Source of the DNA: UBA7330 sp043554545
Lineage (GTDB): Bacteria > Bacteroidota > Bacteroidia > Cytophagales > Cyclobacteriaceae
Length of the DNA stretch: 64,000 nt
Direction of reading: 5' to 3'
Assembly: GCA_043554545.1 (NCBI GenBank)
Contig: CP121337.1
Coordinates: 434,001 to 498,000, forward strand
Of this stretch, positions 44,614-53,258 are shown one piece after another. The notes under the pieces are model-generated. The model had not been told where the DNA came from. It made no database searches and saw only the letters and a program-made list of their open reading frames with translations. A program made the translations under genes and the position numbers. How positions within the stretch are numbered: position 1 is the first letter of the stretch; each line of letters begins with the position of its first letter.

Positions 44614-45735
44614 TTAATCGACTTTTAGAGCTGAACCAATCCGCCGGGCCCGGATCGACATTCCTCCATTACGTCTAAATTCCTCCGTCGCGCCTACATT
44701 CCCTTCTACGACCCAGTATTTGATATCGCCAATGCCTAGGTTCCTGGGGTCGTTGATATTATATTTTGTTGCCTGCCATTCGTTCCTGCTGTCGGTCTGG
44801 TCCTTTCCAGCAATTTCCATGTCCAGTTGTTCGATGGAAAAGCCATGTTTACCTGTCACTGTGACGGCATTGGTGCATCGTTGTGCACCCACCCGGCCAA
44901 AGCGGGAAGCGTGGTGCGCGAAAACGAATTCCAGACCGTTAAAGTTAGAGGCCAGGTTGATGTTGTCTCCGTCCGTATGTTCGTTGACTACGATACCCGT
45001 ATGGTATCCGGTTACCACCACGTTCCTTAGGGTTGTTAATGCAGCATTGTTACACGCTGGCGTGATGAGGCCACTGGTGCCATGACTGGGCTTGGAAGCC
45101 TGGACGTTGTAGATGCCGGTATTGATGAATACGTTCTCAATTTTACACTGTAGGGCGTATTGCAAATCGATCCCGCCGATGCCTGGATCATCATATGTTC
45201 GGATATCCAAATTCTGGATCACCACATGGATACCAGAGAAATTCCCGTAGAGGGAGTTTGACGAACTGGTTGCGGAAATGACCGCAGGACCCGACTGGGA
45301 CAGACTTTTGATGATGGTGCCATTATTTAGCAAGGGAAATGAACCGATTGTTCCGAATACGGGTGTCGGAGGGCTTTCTCCCACAATCTCCAAAGTAATC
45401 CAACTCGGTATAGGTTTAGAGACTGCCGGAATCAAAATTTTACCTCGATAAACTCCGTCGGGCAGGTACATCCGCCCACCACCGGCCGCGATTATCTCCT
45501 TCAGGCAGGCTGAAAATGCTTCAGTGTTATCTGTTTGATCGTCACCTGCAGCTCCAAACTCCAGCACATAGAAAGTTCGTGAATGTATTACATCGGTGCT
45601 TTTGTCCATTTCATTATAGCCCTGAGCAGATTGATCCACATTGATTTTCCTCTGAGTTTCCTTCTCGTTGTTGCAGGCAGAAATCAGGATCAATAAGAAG
45701 AGAATGCATATTTTATTGCTTGAGAATTTCAGCAT
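44614..45735 (-). CDS. pectate-lyase-superfamily right-handed beta-helix lipoprotein
   Basis: A 373-residue protein with a lipoprotein leader (LISAC). The domain opens with FGAAGDDQTDNTEAFSACL, the signature of the Pectate_lyase_3/glycosyl-hydrolase-28-like family, followed by GGRMYLPDGVYRG. Parallel-helix rungs follow (IENVFINTG, TLRNVVVTGYH, FSIEQLDMEIAG). Such proteins act on or bind acidic polysaccharides, but the lyase residues are not clearly identifiable. It is 52 bp upstream of the DGPF gene on the same strand; co-regulation is possible but unproven. Confidence 0.72.
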   Translation of the reverse strand: MLKFSSNKICILFLLILISACNNEKETQRKINVDQSAQGYNEMDKSTDVIHSRTFYVLEFGAAGDDQTDNTEAFSACLKEIIAAGGGRMYLPDGVYRGKILIPAVSKPIPSWITLEIVGESPPTPVFGTIGSFPLLNNGTIIKSLSQSGPAVISATSSSNSLYGNFSGIHVVIQNLDIRTYDDPGIGGIDLQYALQCKIENVFINTGIYNVQASKPSHGTSGLITPACNNAALTTLRNVVVTGYHTGIVVNEHTDGDNINLASNFNGLEFVFAHHASRFGRVGAQRCTNAVTVTGKHGFSIEQLDMEIAGKDQTDSRNEWQATKYNINDPRNLGIGDIKYWVVEGNVGATEEFRRNGGMSIRARRIGSALKVD

Positions 45736-45972
45736 ATTATATTTTTTTAATTGGAATTACCGAAGTGATATTTTGATAATATCCATGGTCCGGAAGTTGT
45801 TTCCGCATGTCGATCACATATCGAATATAACACTAGTCAAATATTAACTATTATAACGATTCTGTATATGAAGACTTATAGCCTTTTTCGAAATCATTTA
45901 CTGTCTACCAAACGTTGCTAAAAGCCGAAACTGGGTAATCTTCTCTTTCTATCCTATAATTTACATCCATTG

Positions 45973-46752
45973 TTAAAGGCTTTTTTCTGTGCTTTTTCTT
46001 ATGATTTCTTGAAGGAGTTTATCCTTGTTAATATTATCATTCACTAAGTCAATAAAATTCTTTTTTTTATAATCCAGGTAGTATTCGGTAATTATCATTG
46101 ATTCGATATAGAATTTCCTGCCTGTCGGAATATGTTCAAATTGCCCTTTTAAATAATTAGTCACCAAGTCACTAAATTGATAGGAATTATCATTTATCTT
46201 ATTTCGTTTTGATGCAGAATATTCACAATATCCTTCTAGTTTCCAATTATCAATTCTACGCATTCTCAAAAACCCGATGCTGTCGGCTATTAATTGATGA
46301 CAAATTTCATGGGCAATTAAATGAGCTAGGTTACCCTCTAAAATATGATATTTGAATCCACTTTTGTTTCTTGATTTTATTTCTTGAATGAAAGAAACGT
46401 TGATAAATATATGATCCAATGGTTGAAGGTTGAAACCCTGCGTTTTTTGTGGTTTACCTACTTTCTTTGAATAAATCCCATAAGTTTTCGGGCTATTACA
46501 AAGGTAAATTTCATAGATATCATTATGATAACCTAAAGTTGATCCCAGTCTTTGCGAGACGCTGTCAAGCGTTTGTTTTATATGTTTTTCAATTGGTTCA
46601 TCAGCATGTATATTAAATTCCTTGTATTGAAGATGGTATATAAACTTGCTATTAGGGAAAAGTAGTATCCAATACGTTATGAGTAAATAACCCGAGATTA
46701 TAAAAAAGAGCACGAGGGTGCACCATAAGACATATTTAAAAACTCTTTTCAT
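45973..46752 (-). CDS. membrane-anchored protein with HExxH motif
   Basis: The 259-residue protein has one N-terminal transmembrane segment (about 7-32) and an extracytoplasmic domain. HLIAHEICHQL at about residue 150 contains HEICH, and WKLEGYCEYSASKR lies about 25 residues later with a Glu in the position of a third gluzincin ligand. This pattern suggests a zinc metallopeptidase. No named family is recognised. The gene is isolated, with a 237-bp gap after it. Confidence 0.6.
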   Translation of the reverse strand: MKRVFKYVLWCTLVLFFIISGYLLITYWILLFPNSKFIYHLQYKEFNIHADEPIEKHIKQTLDSVSQRLGSTLGYHNDIYEIYLCNSPKTYGIYSKKVGKPQKTQGFNLQPLDHIFINVSFIQEIKSRNKSGFKYHILEGNLAHLIAHEICHQLIADSIGFLRMRRIDNWKLEGYCEYSASKRNKINDNSYQFSDLVTNYLKGQFEHIPTGRKFYIESMIITEYYLDYKKKNFIDLVNDNINKDKLLQEIIRKSTEKSL

Positions 46753-46865
46753 GCTTTATAAAACCTGGCTGTAACTCTCAGGTACATCAAGTACCTCTTA
46801 CCCATAAATATTAAACCCTAGTGGGATTGCACATCATTTTCAAGCAACTAAATTAAGGAATATAC

Positions 46866-47300
46866 TTAATCGTTTGTTGCAGCCAGTTTTTTCCTATACC
46901 CCTCTTGGAGGCTTCTTCCAAAAGCTGCTTTATCACTTCTTAATAATTCCATCTCCTTTCCTTCTACTATCGTTGGATGTATTGATCTCAAATGCTTATC
47001 GCTCCAAATTCCTAATGCTAAGATGACAGGAGTCAGGTCCAGGGCTTTCTCGGTCAAATAATAATACACCGACTTTTTATTTGTCTTTAATTTAGTTTTG
47101 GTGACTAACTCTAGTTCTTCTAATTGTTTGAGTTTGCTGGATAAGATATTTGTAGCAATTGCTTCATCTGCAACTATAAAATCTTTGAAGGTCTCTTTGC
47201 CTTCAACTAGCATCTGCTTCACAATCACCAACATCCATTTATCCCCCAGGATATCAAGGGCTGAAGTAAAAGGACAATTGCATCTAAATTTCGTTTCCAT
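46866..47300 (-). CDS. HxlR-type transcriptional regulator (copy 1)
   Basis: The ATG at 47300 is chosen because it starts METKFRCNCPF; an ATG at 47360 would run through the operator region. The 144-residue protein has the HxlR winged helix: NCPFTSALDILGDKWMLVIVKQML, with the conserved Cys near the N-terminus, then LSSKLKQLEELELV and YYLTEKALDLTPVILALGIW. HxlR regulators often sense electrophiles or oxidants through that Cys. It is divergent from the SnoaL-like gene at 47459, across a region with three matching half-sites, so autoregulation and control of the neighbour are likely. Confidence 0.88.
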   Translation of the reverse strand: METKFRCNCPFTSALDILGDKWMLVIVKQMLVEGKETFKDFIVADEAIATNILSSKLKQLEELELVTKTKLKTNKKSVYYYLTEKALDLTPVILALGIWSDKHLRSIHPTIVEGKEMELLRSDKAAFGRSLQEGYRKKLAATND

Positions 47301-47322
47301 TTTTTTCTGTTTAGACCTATTG

Positions 47323-47330
47323 CAAAGATA
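47323..47330 (-). promoter_or_regulatory. candidate -7 promoter element for hxlR copy 1
   Basis: The minus strand reads TATCTTTG, an exact fit to TAnnTTTG, 22 bases before the start at 47300 and 12 bases from the first half-site at 47342. Confidence 0.5.
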
Positions 47331-47341
47331 AAAAAATAAAT

Positions 47342-47426
47342 AATCACTTGCATATTGCAATTTATTATCAAAATCACTTGCAAATTAAAAGTATTAATGT
47401 ATTATTGCTTTTGAATTGCAAGTAAT
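47342..47426. promoter_or_regulatory. operator array with three ATCACTTGCA-type half-sites
   Basis: Half-sites AATCACTTGCAT (47342-47353) and AATCACTTGCAA (47372-47383) are direct repeats 30 bp apart, and ATTGCAAGTAAT (47415-47426) is the inverted form. They fill the gap between divergent hxlR and the SnoaL-like gene, next to the hxlR promoter. Confidence 0.65.
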
Positions 47427-47458
47427 AATTATTTAGCATAAATCATAACTCAGAATCA

Positions 47459-48355
47459 ATGAATAAAGTACTTAGTGCATTTGTGATAGCAGGATTACTG
47501 GCATCCTGCAACGCTAACAAAACAACCGGAAGCCAGAAGGAAGAAACAAGTGTATCAACAATAAAAGCAAAAAAAATGAGTAAAAAAGAAATTGTAGGCA
47601 CATTTCTAGGTGCTGTAGCAAAACAAGACACCACTACAATGCGTCAAATAGCAAATACGAATTACATTCAGCACAATCCTTTTGTACCAACAGGATTAGA
47701 GCCATTTATTGGAATGCTGCCTTTATTAAAAGAAAGTGGCACTTATGCAGAAAATGTGAGAATTTTTGAAGACGGTAACTATGTGTTTATGCATAACGTC
47801 TGGAAAAATGCTAAACCTTTTGGAGCAGATGAAATGGTAGCCTTTGATATTATTAGAGTAGATGAAAACGGAAAAGTAGCTGAACACTGGGACGCGATGA
47901 CACCGCTGGTGAAGGAAACAGCTAGTAAAAGAACCCAAACTGATGGACCCAAAACTGTAGAAGACTTGGATAAAACCGAGGCAAATAAGGCATTGGCCAT
48001 AGCGTTGATAGAAGATGTGCTGATGGGTAAAAATCCAGGTAAGATTAGCGAATACATTAGCGCGGAACAATACGACCAGCATAACCCCGGAATAAAAGAT
48101 GGATTGAATGGTATTATTGAAGCTGTTGAGTACCTCACTTCACAAAATAATATGTTTAAATATACCAAGATACACAAGGTATTGGGCGAAGGGAATTTTG
48201 TACTTACAGTAAGTGAAGGAGAGTGGAATGGAAAGTCACAAGTGTTTTACGATTTATTCCGAATGAAGGCGGGTAAGATCGTAGAGCATTGGGATGTTAT
48301 CCAGGAAATCCCTACTGAAGGTCTGGCTCACAATAATGGAATGTTCGGTTTCTAA
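47459..48355 (+). CDS. lipoprotein with two SnoaL/NTF2-like domains
   Basis: The 298-residue protein has a lipoprotein leader (LLASC, Cys17) and two SnoaL-like domains in tandem. The repeat is visible as YIQHNPFVPTGLE / YDQHNPGIKDGLN and VAEHWDAM / IVEHWDVI. These domains form cone-shaped ligand-binding or small-molecule enzymes; many related proteins are annotated as nuclear transport factor 2 family. It is divergent from hxlR and followed by a small membrane gene 29 bases later. Control by the neighbouring HxlR is likely. Confidence 0.85.
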   Translation: MNKVLSAFVIAGLLASCNANKTTGSQKEETSVSTIKAKKMSKKEIVGTFLGAVAKQDTTTMRQIANTNYIQHNPFVPTGLEPFIGMLPLLKESGTYAENVRIFEDGNYVFMHNVWKNAKPFGADEMVAFDIIRVDENGKVAEHWDAMTPLVKETASKRTQTDGPKTVEDLDKTEANKALAIALIEDVLMGKNPGKISEYISAEQYDQHNPGIKDGLNGIIEAVEYLTSQNNMFKYTKIHKVLGEGNFVLTVSEGEWNGKSQVFYDLFRMKAGKIVEHWDVIQEIPTEGLAHNNGMFGF

Positions 48356-48384
48356 TCATAACTATTCACTTAAAATCATCAATC

Positions 48385-48918
48385 ATGTCTGAAAGTTCAA
48401 TTTCCACGCTCGCTCTTGCACTATGTATGGCACCAGGCATTCTTCACTCATTGGAAGTTGCCTATCCTATGTTGGTTCGTTGGCTTGTCAATTATGTGCT
48501 TCCATTATTTGAACCCGGCATGCCTAAGGCTAGTAAACAACTGACCAGTAGTGAACAAACTGCGATGTTGGATGCCGCACTTTTAGCCGCACCAAAAGAG
48601 AAGAAAATGGCAGCAGAGGATTACCTATTTGTGCTGCTATTTGAACAGCGTCAGGGAGCATTGGCATTCCTCTCTATTATCGCCGGGGCTGTTTACGGCT
48701 TGCAGTTGCCATTGGAAGATCGTGCTGTCCTACACCTGGTTTTATTGGTGATGTCTGTATTTTTCACGCTTGTTAACTCAAATCATGCAGGGATTCCTTT
48801 TTTTGGTAAGCATCCAAAAGTATCCAGAAATGGCCGAAATGTCGGAGTCGTATTTTCTGTATTCTGGTTGGTAGCGTCCGTACTTAACTATTTGGCTTTT
48901 ACCTACGTTTCTGTTTAG
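48385..48918 (+). CDS. small integral membrane protein of unknown function
   Basis: The 177-residue protein has an N-terminal hydrophobic segment and about three further membrane helices (ALAFLSIIAGAVYGL, VLHLVLLVMSVFFTLV, GVVFSVFWLVASVLNYL), with a charged loop at about 55-85. It is not recognised. It lies in the same direction as the SnoaL-like gene and is probably cotranscribed under the HxlR operator. The hxlR/SnoaL/membrane trio may be a small stress-response unit. Confidence 0.6.
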   Translation: MSESSISTLALALCMAPGILHSLEVAYPMLVRWLVNYVLPLFEPGMPKASKQLTSSEQTAMLDAALLAAPKEKKMAAEDYLFVLLFEQRQGALAFLSIIAGAVYGLQLPLEDRAVLHLVLLVMSVFFTLVNSNHAGIPFFGKHPKVSRNGRNVGVVFSVFWLVASVLNYLAFTYVSV

Positions 48919-49607
48919 CCACACCAGCGTTAATTAAATTTTAAATAGTAAAAAAAGAGGCAATTGTCACATACAGAAGTTGGTGATTCGATTGACCCAT
49001 CCTAAATAATGGCTACACATCATGTAGCAAAATGTATTATAATGATGGAATTAATCGCAGGTACAGCGAGGGTTTCCCAATTTGGGCGATCAGGCACTTG
49101 ACATCAATTGGCAGGCATGCAAAGAAAAAGCAGAATTAGAAGCACATGCTGCCAGGTCACAGTCGTGGTTATTGATGTTATGAATGAAGCTTCAGCAATA
49201 ATTAATTAAAGCTATTCTTGCTGAGGTAGGAAATATTGATATGCTGATAAACAACGAAGGTATGATATACTTGAGCATTACCTAAGCATTTAATATAGAA
49301 AAGGCTTGTCATCAGATGGTAATCAATTATTAGGGTGCTATTAGATCAATGTAGCTAGTTTCACTTGTTATGTAAAAGGTAAGTTCAGACTCAATTGTCC
49401 ATTCTTCTTCACCGGTAGGGTATAAGCTACTTCCATTTTTTGGAAGCTAAACCGCTATCAGAAATCCCTAAGAAGGTTATTCGCAGGCTTTGCGATGTGA
49501 GTTTTCGCCTTTTGGTATAGGTAATGGAAATTGCCAAATCAGGTTTCCTGTTTGTCTGAATTCATTAAAATGGCCTATATTCAATCTCCCAAACAAACCA
49601 TACCCAT
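48919..49607. other. region holding only a decayed gene
   Basis: From 48919 to about 49140 I see no gene. About 49160-49470 is a short-chain dehydrogenase pseudogene on the plus strand. From 49470 to the ligase start at 49608 nothing is assignable. Confidence 0.6.
49160..49470 (+). pseudogene. short-chain dehydrogenase/reductase (SDR) remnant
   Basis: Coding pieces match classical SDRs in order: VVIDVMNEASA, NIDMLINNEG at 49250-49261 (the usual NNAG motif with Glu), MVINY-GAIRSM-LVSLVM, and SDSIVHSSSPVGYKLLPF (the usual SGSIVNVSSVAG strand before the catalytic Tyr). The frame has TAG at 49331 and 49352 and TAA at 49373, and a frameshift separates the first piece. The catalytic YxxxK is not recovered. 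The gene is clearly dead. Confidence 0.8.
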
Positions 49608-51149
49608 ATGCTAAACCTTTCATCACTCCTGGAAAGCAGTACGATAAAAAATCCTTCAAAAGCCGCCTATATTTTTGCCGATCAGCCCTACACCTATGCA
49701 CAAATCAACGGTGCTGCCAATCAGGTAGCAAACGGACTGCGTGCCAAAGGCATCAAGCAAGGAGACAAAGTAGCGCTGAGTTGCTTGAATTTACCTTATT
49801 TTCCCATTATCTATTTTGGCATTCTTAAGGCGGGTGCAGTGGTTGTACCGCTCAGTGTACTGCTTAAAAAAGATGAAATTGCTTACCACCTCAAGGACAG
49901 TGAGGCCAAAGCCTATTGCTGCTTTGTGGGAACAGAAGAGTTGCCGATGGGTAAAATGGGTTATGATGGTTTTCAGGAAGCACTGGACTGTAAACATTTT
50001 TTCATGGTTATGCCTAAGGGTGACATGCATTCAACGATTGAAGGTACAGAGACCCTGGGTCAACTGATGAAAGATCAGTCACCTGTGTTTGATACCTGCC
50101 AAACGGGTGCGGAAGATACCGCAGTTATCATTTATACCTCAGGTACTACCGGTCACCCTAAAGGGGCTGAGCTGACTCATTCTAATTTACTTCAAAATGC
50201 GATTTTATCAGCGAACCTGGTGACCTCAGAATCAACCGATGTGACCCTGATTGTGCTGCCTTTGTTCCATATTTTCGCCATGACGGTTCAGATGAATGCG
50301 GGGCTTTACACCGGTGCAACCAGTGTACTGCTACCAAAGTTTGATGCACAAGCTGTATTTGGTTTGATGGAAAAATACAACGTCACCCTTTTTGCCGGAG
50401 TACCTACCATGTTTTGGGGGCTTAATCATTACGAAGGGAATGACTTTGATTATGATAAAATTTCTAAGAATTTAAGAGTCGTTGCCTCAGGAGGCGCTTC
50501 ACTTCCGCTACAGGTTTTGGAAGAATTCGAAAGGAAATTTAACGTTCATATCCTGGAAGGCTATGGAATGTCTGAGGGATCACCAGTCGTAACATTTAAT
50601 CAGTTGGATGTGGGACAGAAACCTGGATCAGTAGGCACCCCTGTCTGGGGCGTAGATGTAAAAATTGTGGACGAAAATGACCAGGAGCTACCGGTTGGTG
50701 AAAAGGGTGAGCTGGTTTATCGGGGACACAATGTGATGAAGGGTTATTATAGGAATCCGGAGGCCAATGCCGAGACCCTTAAAAATGGTTGGATGCATTC
50801 CGGTGATATTGCGATCAAAGATGAAGATGGATTCTTTTTCATCGTAGACAGAACCAAAGACATGATTATCCGTGGAGGATTGAATGTGTACCCAAGGGAA
50901 ATTGAGGAGGTGATGATCAAACACGAAGCTGTTTCACTCGTGGCTGTAATCGGTGTGCCCGACGAGAAATTTGGGGAGGAGATCAAGGCTTGTGTGGTAC
51001 TTAAACCAGGGATGGAAGTTGACAGCAAACACTTGATGGCCTGGACGAAGGAACGGATTGCCGATTATAAGTATCCGCGCACCATTGAATTTATGGACAA
51101 ACTCCCCATGAGCGCTACCGGAAAAATTTTGAAGAAAGAGCTGAGGTAA
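49608..51149 (+). CDS. AMP-forming acyl-CoA ligase (long-chain fatty acid type)
   Basis: A full-length 513-residue ANL superfamily enzyme. Motifs: P-loop VIIYTSGTTGHPKG, A5-type EGYGMSEGSP, A7/A8 HSGDIAIKDEDGF and DRTKDMIIRGGLNVYPREIEE, and the catalytic lysine in MSATGKILKKEL. These enzymes activate a carboxylate with ATP and join it to CoA; sequence style suggests a fatty or aromatic acid. It ends in a strong terminator. No beta-oxidation gene is next to it; the upstream neighbour is the dead SDR, which may once have belonged to the same unit. Confidence 0.92.
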   Translation: MLNLSSLLESSTIKNPSKAAYIFADQPYTYAQINGAANQVANGLRAKGIKQGDKVALSCLNLPYFPIIYFGILKAGAVVVPLSVLLKKDEIAYHLKDSEAKAYCCFVGTEELPMGKMGYDGFQEALDCKHFFMVMPKGDMHSTIEGTETLGQLMKDQSPVFDTCQTGAEDTAVIIYTSGTTGHPKGAELTHSNLLQNAILSANLVTSESTDVTLIVLPLFHIFAMTVQMNAGLYTGATSVLLPKFDAQAVFGLMEKYNVTLFAGVPTMFWGLNHYEGNDFDYDKISKNLRVVASGGASLPLQVLEEFERKFNVHILEGYGMSEGSPVVTFNQLDVGQKPGSVGTPVWGVDVKIVDENDQELPVGEKGELVYRGHNVMKGYYRNPEANAETLKNGWMHSGDIAIKDEDGFFFIVDRTKDMIIRGGLNVYPREIEEVMIKHEAVSLVAVIGVPDEKFGEEIKACVVLKPGMEVDSKHLMAWTKERIADYKYPRTIEFMDKLPMSATGKILKKELR

Positions 51150-51190
51150 GCTTTGGTAATTGCGCGAAAGTTACTTCGTACGTCAATTAT

Positions 51191-51226
51191 ACAGGCATAT
51201 GATATATCATAAGCCTGTTTTTCTTT
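51191..51226 (+). terminator. strong rho-independent terminator after the acyl-CoA ligase gene
   Basis: An inverted repeat (ACAGGC-A-TATGAT with ATCATA-A-GCCTGT, one internal mismatch) is followed by TTTTTCTTTC. It begins 42 bases after the ligase stop. Confidence 0.85.
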
Positions 51227-51368
51227 CTGATTGCTTAAGCTAAAGCACAAAAAAGCTTCCTCGTCGAAATCCTGCTTACGCTTATTCATTGATGAGTATG
51301 GTGATCCCGGAGCCGCATAAAATGTTCTATGCATTCTTCTTGATTTCAGGTAAAATCATTGCATTTTC

Positions 51369-51399
51369 TATAATTACCTATATATTTAAGGAAATTATA
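51369..51399. promoter_or_regulatory. inverted repeat before padR
   Basis: TATAATT (51369-51375) and AATTATA (51393-51399) form an inverted repeat in AT-rich DNA ending 8 bases before the padR start. PadR regulators often bind such sites at their own promoter. Confidence 0.4.
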
Positions 51400-51407
51400 T
51401 ATATAAG

Positions 51408-51764
51408 ATGGCATCTTCTGAATTTATTAAAGGAACTTTGAGAACCATTATTCTCAAGCTACTGGCAGAAAACAAGCAAATGTATGGCTATGAAATCAGC
51501 CAGCGGGTAGCCCAATTGAGCAATGATGAAATAAAGCTCACCTACGGAGCACTCTACCCGGTACTTTATAAACTGGAAAATGAGGGCTTACTTACCACTA
51601 CCTCTAAGGTGGTGGATAATCGGGCAAGGAAATATTACGCATTGACTGATAAAGGAAAGGAACTGGCAAAAGTCAAAGTATCAGAACTTCAAAAATTCAC
51701 AGAAATCCTTAAGAACGTATTGATACCCATTCCTGAGCCTAAAGTGAATTTACAGGGGATATGA
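51408..51764 (+). CDS. PadR family transcriptional regulator
   Basis: The 118-residue protein has the PadR winged helix: FIKGTLRTIILKLLAENKQMYGYEISQRV, then LTYGALYPVLYKLENEGLL and ARKYYALTDKGKEL, and a short C-terminal dimerisation helix. PadR proteins typically repress envelope or efflux genes. Its last bases overlap the following membrane gene (ATGA), so the two form one unit, a common arrangement in which PadR controls its partner. Confidence 0.92.
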   Translation: MASSEFIKGTLRTIILKLLAENKQMYGYEISQRVAQLSNDEIKLTYGALYPVLYKLENEGLLTTTSKVVDNRARKYYALTDKGKELAKVKVSELQKFTEILKNVLIPIPEPKVNLQGI

Positions 51765-52933
51765 AACCAGATTTTATTGATAAAGAGATTTCGGATTTTC
51801 TGGATCAGCAGGGGCTAAGTTTTAAGCCCCTGCGAGCCGAGATACTCGATCACCTCATCAGCGATGTAGCCGATCGGGTGCAAAGTGGTGAGACGATCAA
51901 TGAAGCCTGGGAACAGGTAAAAAAAGAAATACCAGCGAATCATTTTAAACACTTACAACAACAAGCCATGGAAACCATAGACAATCGATTGCGAATAACC
52001 AGGGTATTTGGTTACCTTTTTTTAACATTGTTCACTTTGGGAGCACTGTTTAAATTCATGCATTGGCCAGGAGCGGGAATACTACTACTAGCATCATTTG
52101 TGGCCATTACCCTGTCATTGATCTCAGGATCTATCTATGGAGTAGTCATAAATAAGACCAGAAAAGGATCCATTTGGGTGTTGACGATGATTTTGGGAAT
52201 TGTGTTGTTGCTTATGGCATTCAGTTTCAGAATTATTCATTACCCGGGAGTGGAGATCTTTGCTGTTTTGTCCGTGGTGATACTGATTTTATCCGCTATA
52301 AAAATCACCTGGGACGTAAATAATAAGAAGCCTGATGAGGGTAGTTTGTTTACTTACCTACATGAAAAATATACGCCTGGAATCCAGCGGTCACTGTTGA
52401 TATTATTAACAGCAGGAGCTCTCTTTAAAGGATCCTCCATTATTTCAAATGGGGATTATTATATCGGTGATATCACTTTGTTCTTGATTATTTATGGTGC
52501 AGGAACCCAACTGCTTTCGCTCTTTTGGCGGGCGATAGAGCTCAACAAACCCAACCAGCAACATTTACTGTTTGGTGTCTTGAGTGCGATTTGTCTCTTT
52601 CTTCCGGTATTGAATTTTTATATTCCTTTGACACCCAGACTGATTTTTGGAGGTGTCTTTTATCTCACCAGTGGTCTGCTGGTGTATCAGCTTCAGGATG
52701 CAGAGACTAATAAGACCCTAAGCATGCTGGTCATTGCGCTTAACCTGGTACACTTTACCTTGTGGTCCCTGATTGAAGTTGGAGTAATACAGGAATCATT
52801 AAACTACATACTCTATAATTTGCCCATTACGGGGGTATGGATCGCTGCTTTTTGGGTATTTAGGAAGGATCGAATGGTGCTGACTTATTTGATGATCACC
52901 TTTGCCGCTTATTCATTACAATATGTGGGCTAA
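51761..52933 (+). CDS. membrane protein coupled to PadR, with HAAS-like N-terminus
   Basis: A 390-residue protein. The first about 75 residues are a soluble helical segment (FLDQQGLSFKPLRAEILDHL, EAWEQVKKEIP) resembling the HAAS-type domain often found next to PadR. About nine to ten membrane helices follow. No transporter signature is recognised. The four-base overlap with padR suggests the regulator controls, and perhaps senses through, this protein. A terminator hairpin follows its stop. Confidence 0.75.
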   Translation: MKPDFIDKEISDFLDQQGLSFKPLRAEILDHLISDVADRVQSGETINEAWEQVKKEIPANHFKHLQQQAMETIDNRLRITRVFGYLFLTLFTLGALFKFMHWPGAGILLLASFVAITLSLISGSIYGVVINKTRKGSIWVLTMILGIVLLLMAFSFRIIHYPGVEIFAVLSVVILILSAIKITWDVNNKKPDEGSLFTYLHEKYTPGIQRSLLILLTAGALFKGSSIISNGDYYIGDITLFLIIYGAGTQLLSLFWRAIELNKPNQQHLLFGVLSAICLFLPVLNFYIPLTPRLIFGGVFYLTSGLLVYQLQDAETNKTLSMLVIALNLVHFTLWSLIEVGVIQESLNYILYNLPITGVWIAAFWVFRKDRMVLTYLMITFAAYSLQYVG

Positions 52934-52963
52934 GCGATAGTTGCTAGCGAACCCAATTTAAAG

Positions 52964-52999
52964 ATGGTCAGTGAAGACACTGACCATGGAGTCGTTTTG
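52964..52999 (+). terminator. terminator after the PadR-linked membrane gene
   Basis: A perfect 10-bp stem, ATGGTCAGTG with CACTGACCAT, closes the loop AAGA, and a GTTTTGCTTGC stretch follows. It lies 31 bases past the stop at 52933. Confidence 0.65.
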
Positions 53000-53035
53000 C
53001 TTGCTATTCGCGCGGAAGAGCGAGTGATGACTTGA

Positions 53036-53198
53036 GATCTGTGATTTCTGGATGGGATCTGTGACTTCTGAGGTGGGATCTGCGATTTCTGGACGGGATC
53101 TGTGACTTCCGGGGTGGGATCTGTGATTTCTGGTCGGGATCTGTGACTTCTGAGGTGGGACCTACGATTTCTGGACGGGATCTACGATTTTTAGGCGG
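53036..53198. repeat. tandem array of eight 20/21-bp units
   Basis: Eight consecutive copies of GATCTGTGAYTTCTG-type units: 53036-53055, 53056-53076, 53077-53096, 53097-53117, 53118-53137, 53138-53158, 53159-53178 and 53179-53198. The first six alternate 20 and 21 bp, with GATTTCTGG and GACTTCTGAGG types alternating, giving a 41-bp higher-order unit. The opposite-strand open frame across the array is not a credible gene. Confidence 0.9.
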
Positions 53199-53258
53199 GA
53201 GATTCGACGATAAACCTTCATTACATCTGACTAAAGAAATAATCAATAAGCAAGAAAC

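Noticed and set aside
49477..49607. Minus-strand frame overlapping the start of the acyl-CoA ligase
   Set aside because: It overlaps a clear gene on the other strand and shows no recognisable protein pattern.
53004..53246. Minus-strand open frame of 80 codons across the tandem repeats
   Set aside because: It is created by the repeat array; the product is low-complexity and has no family or ribosome site.
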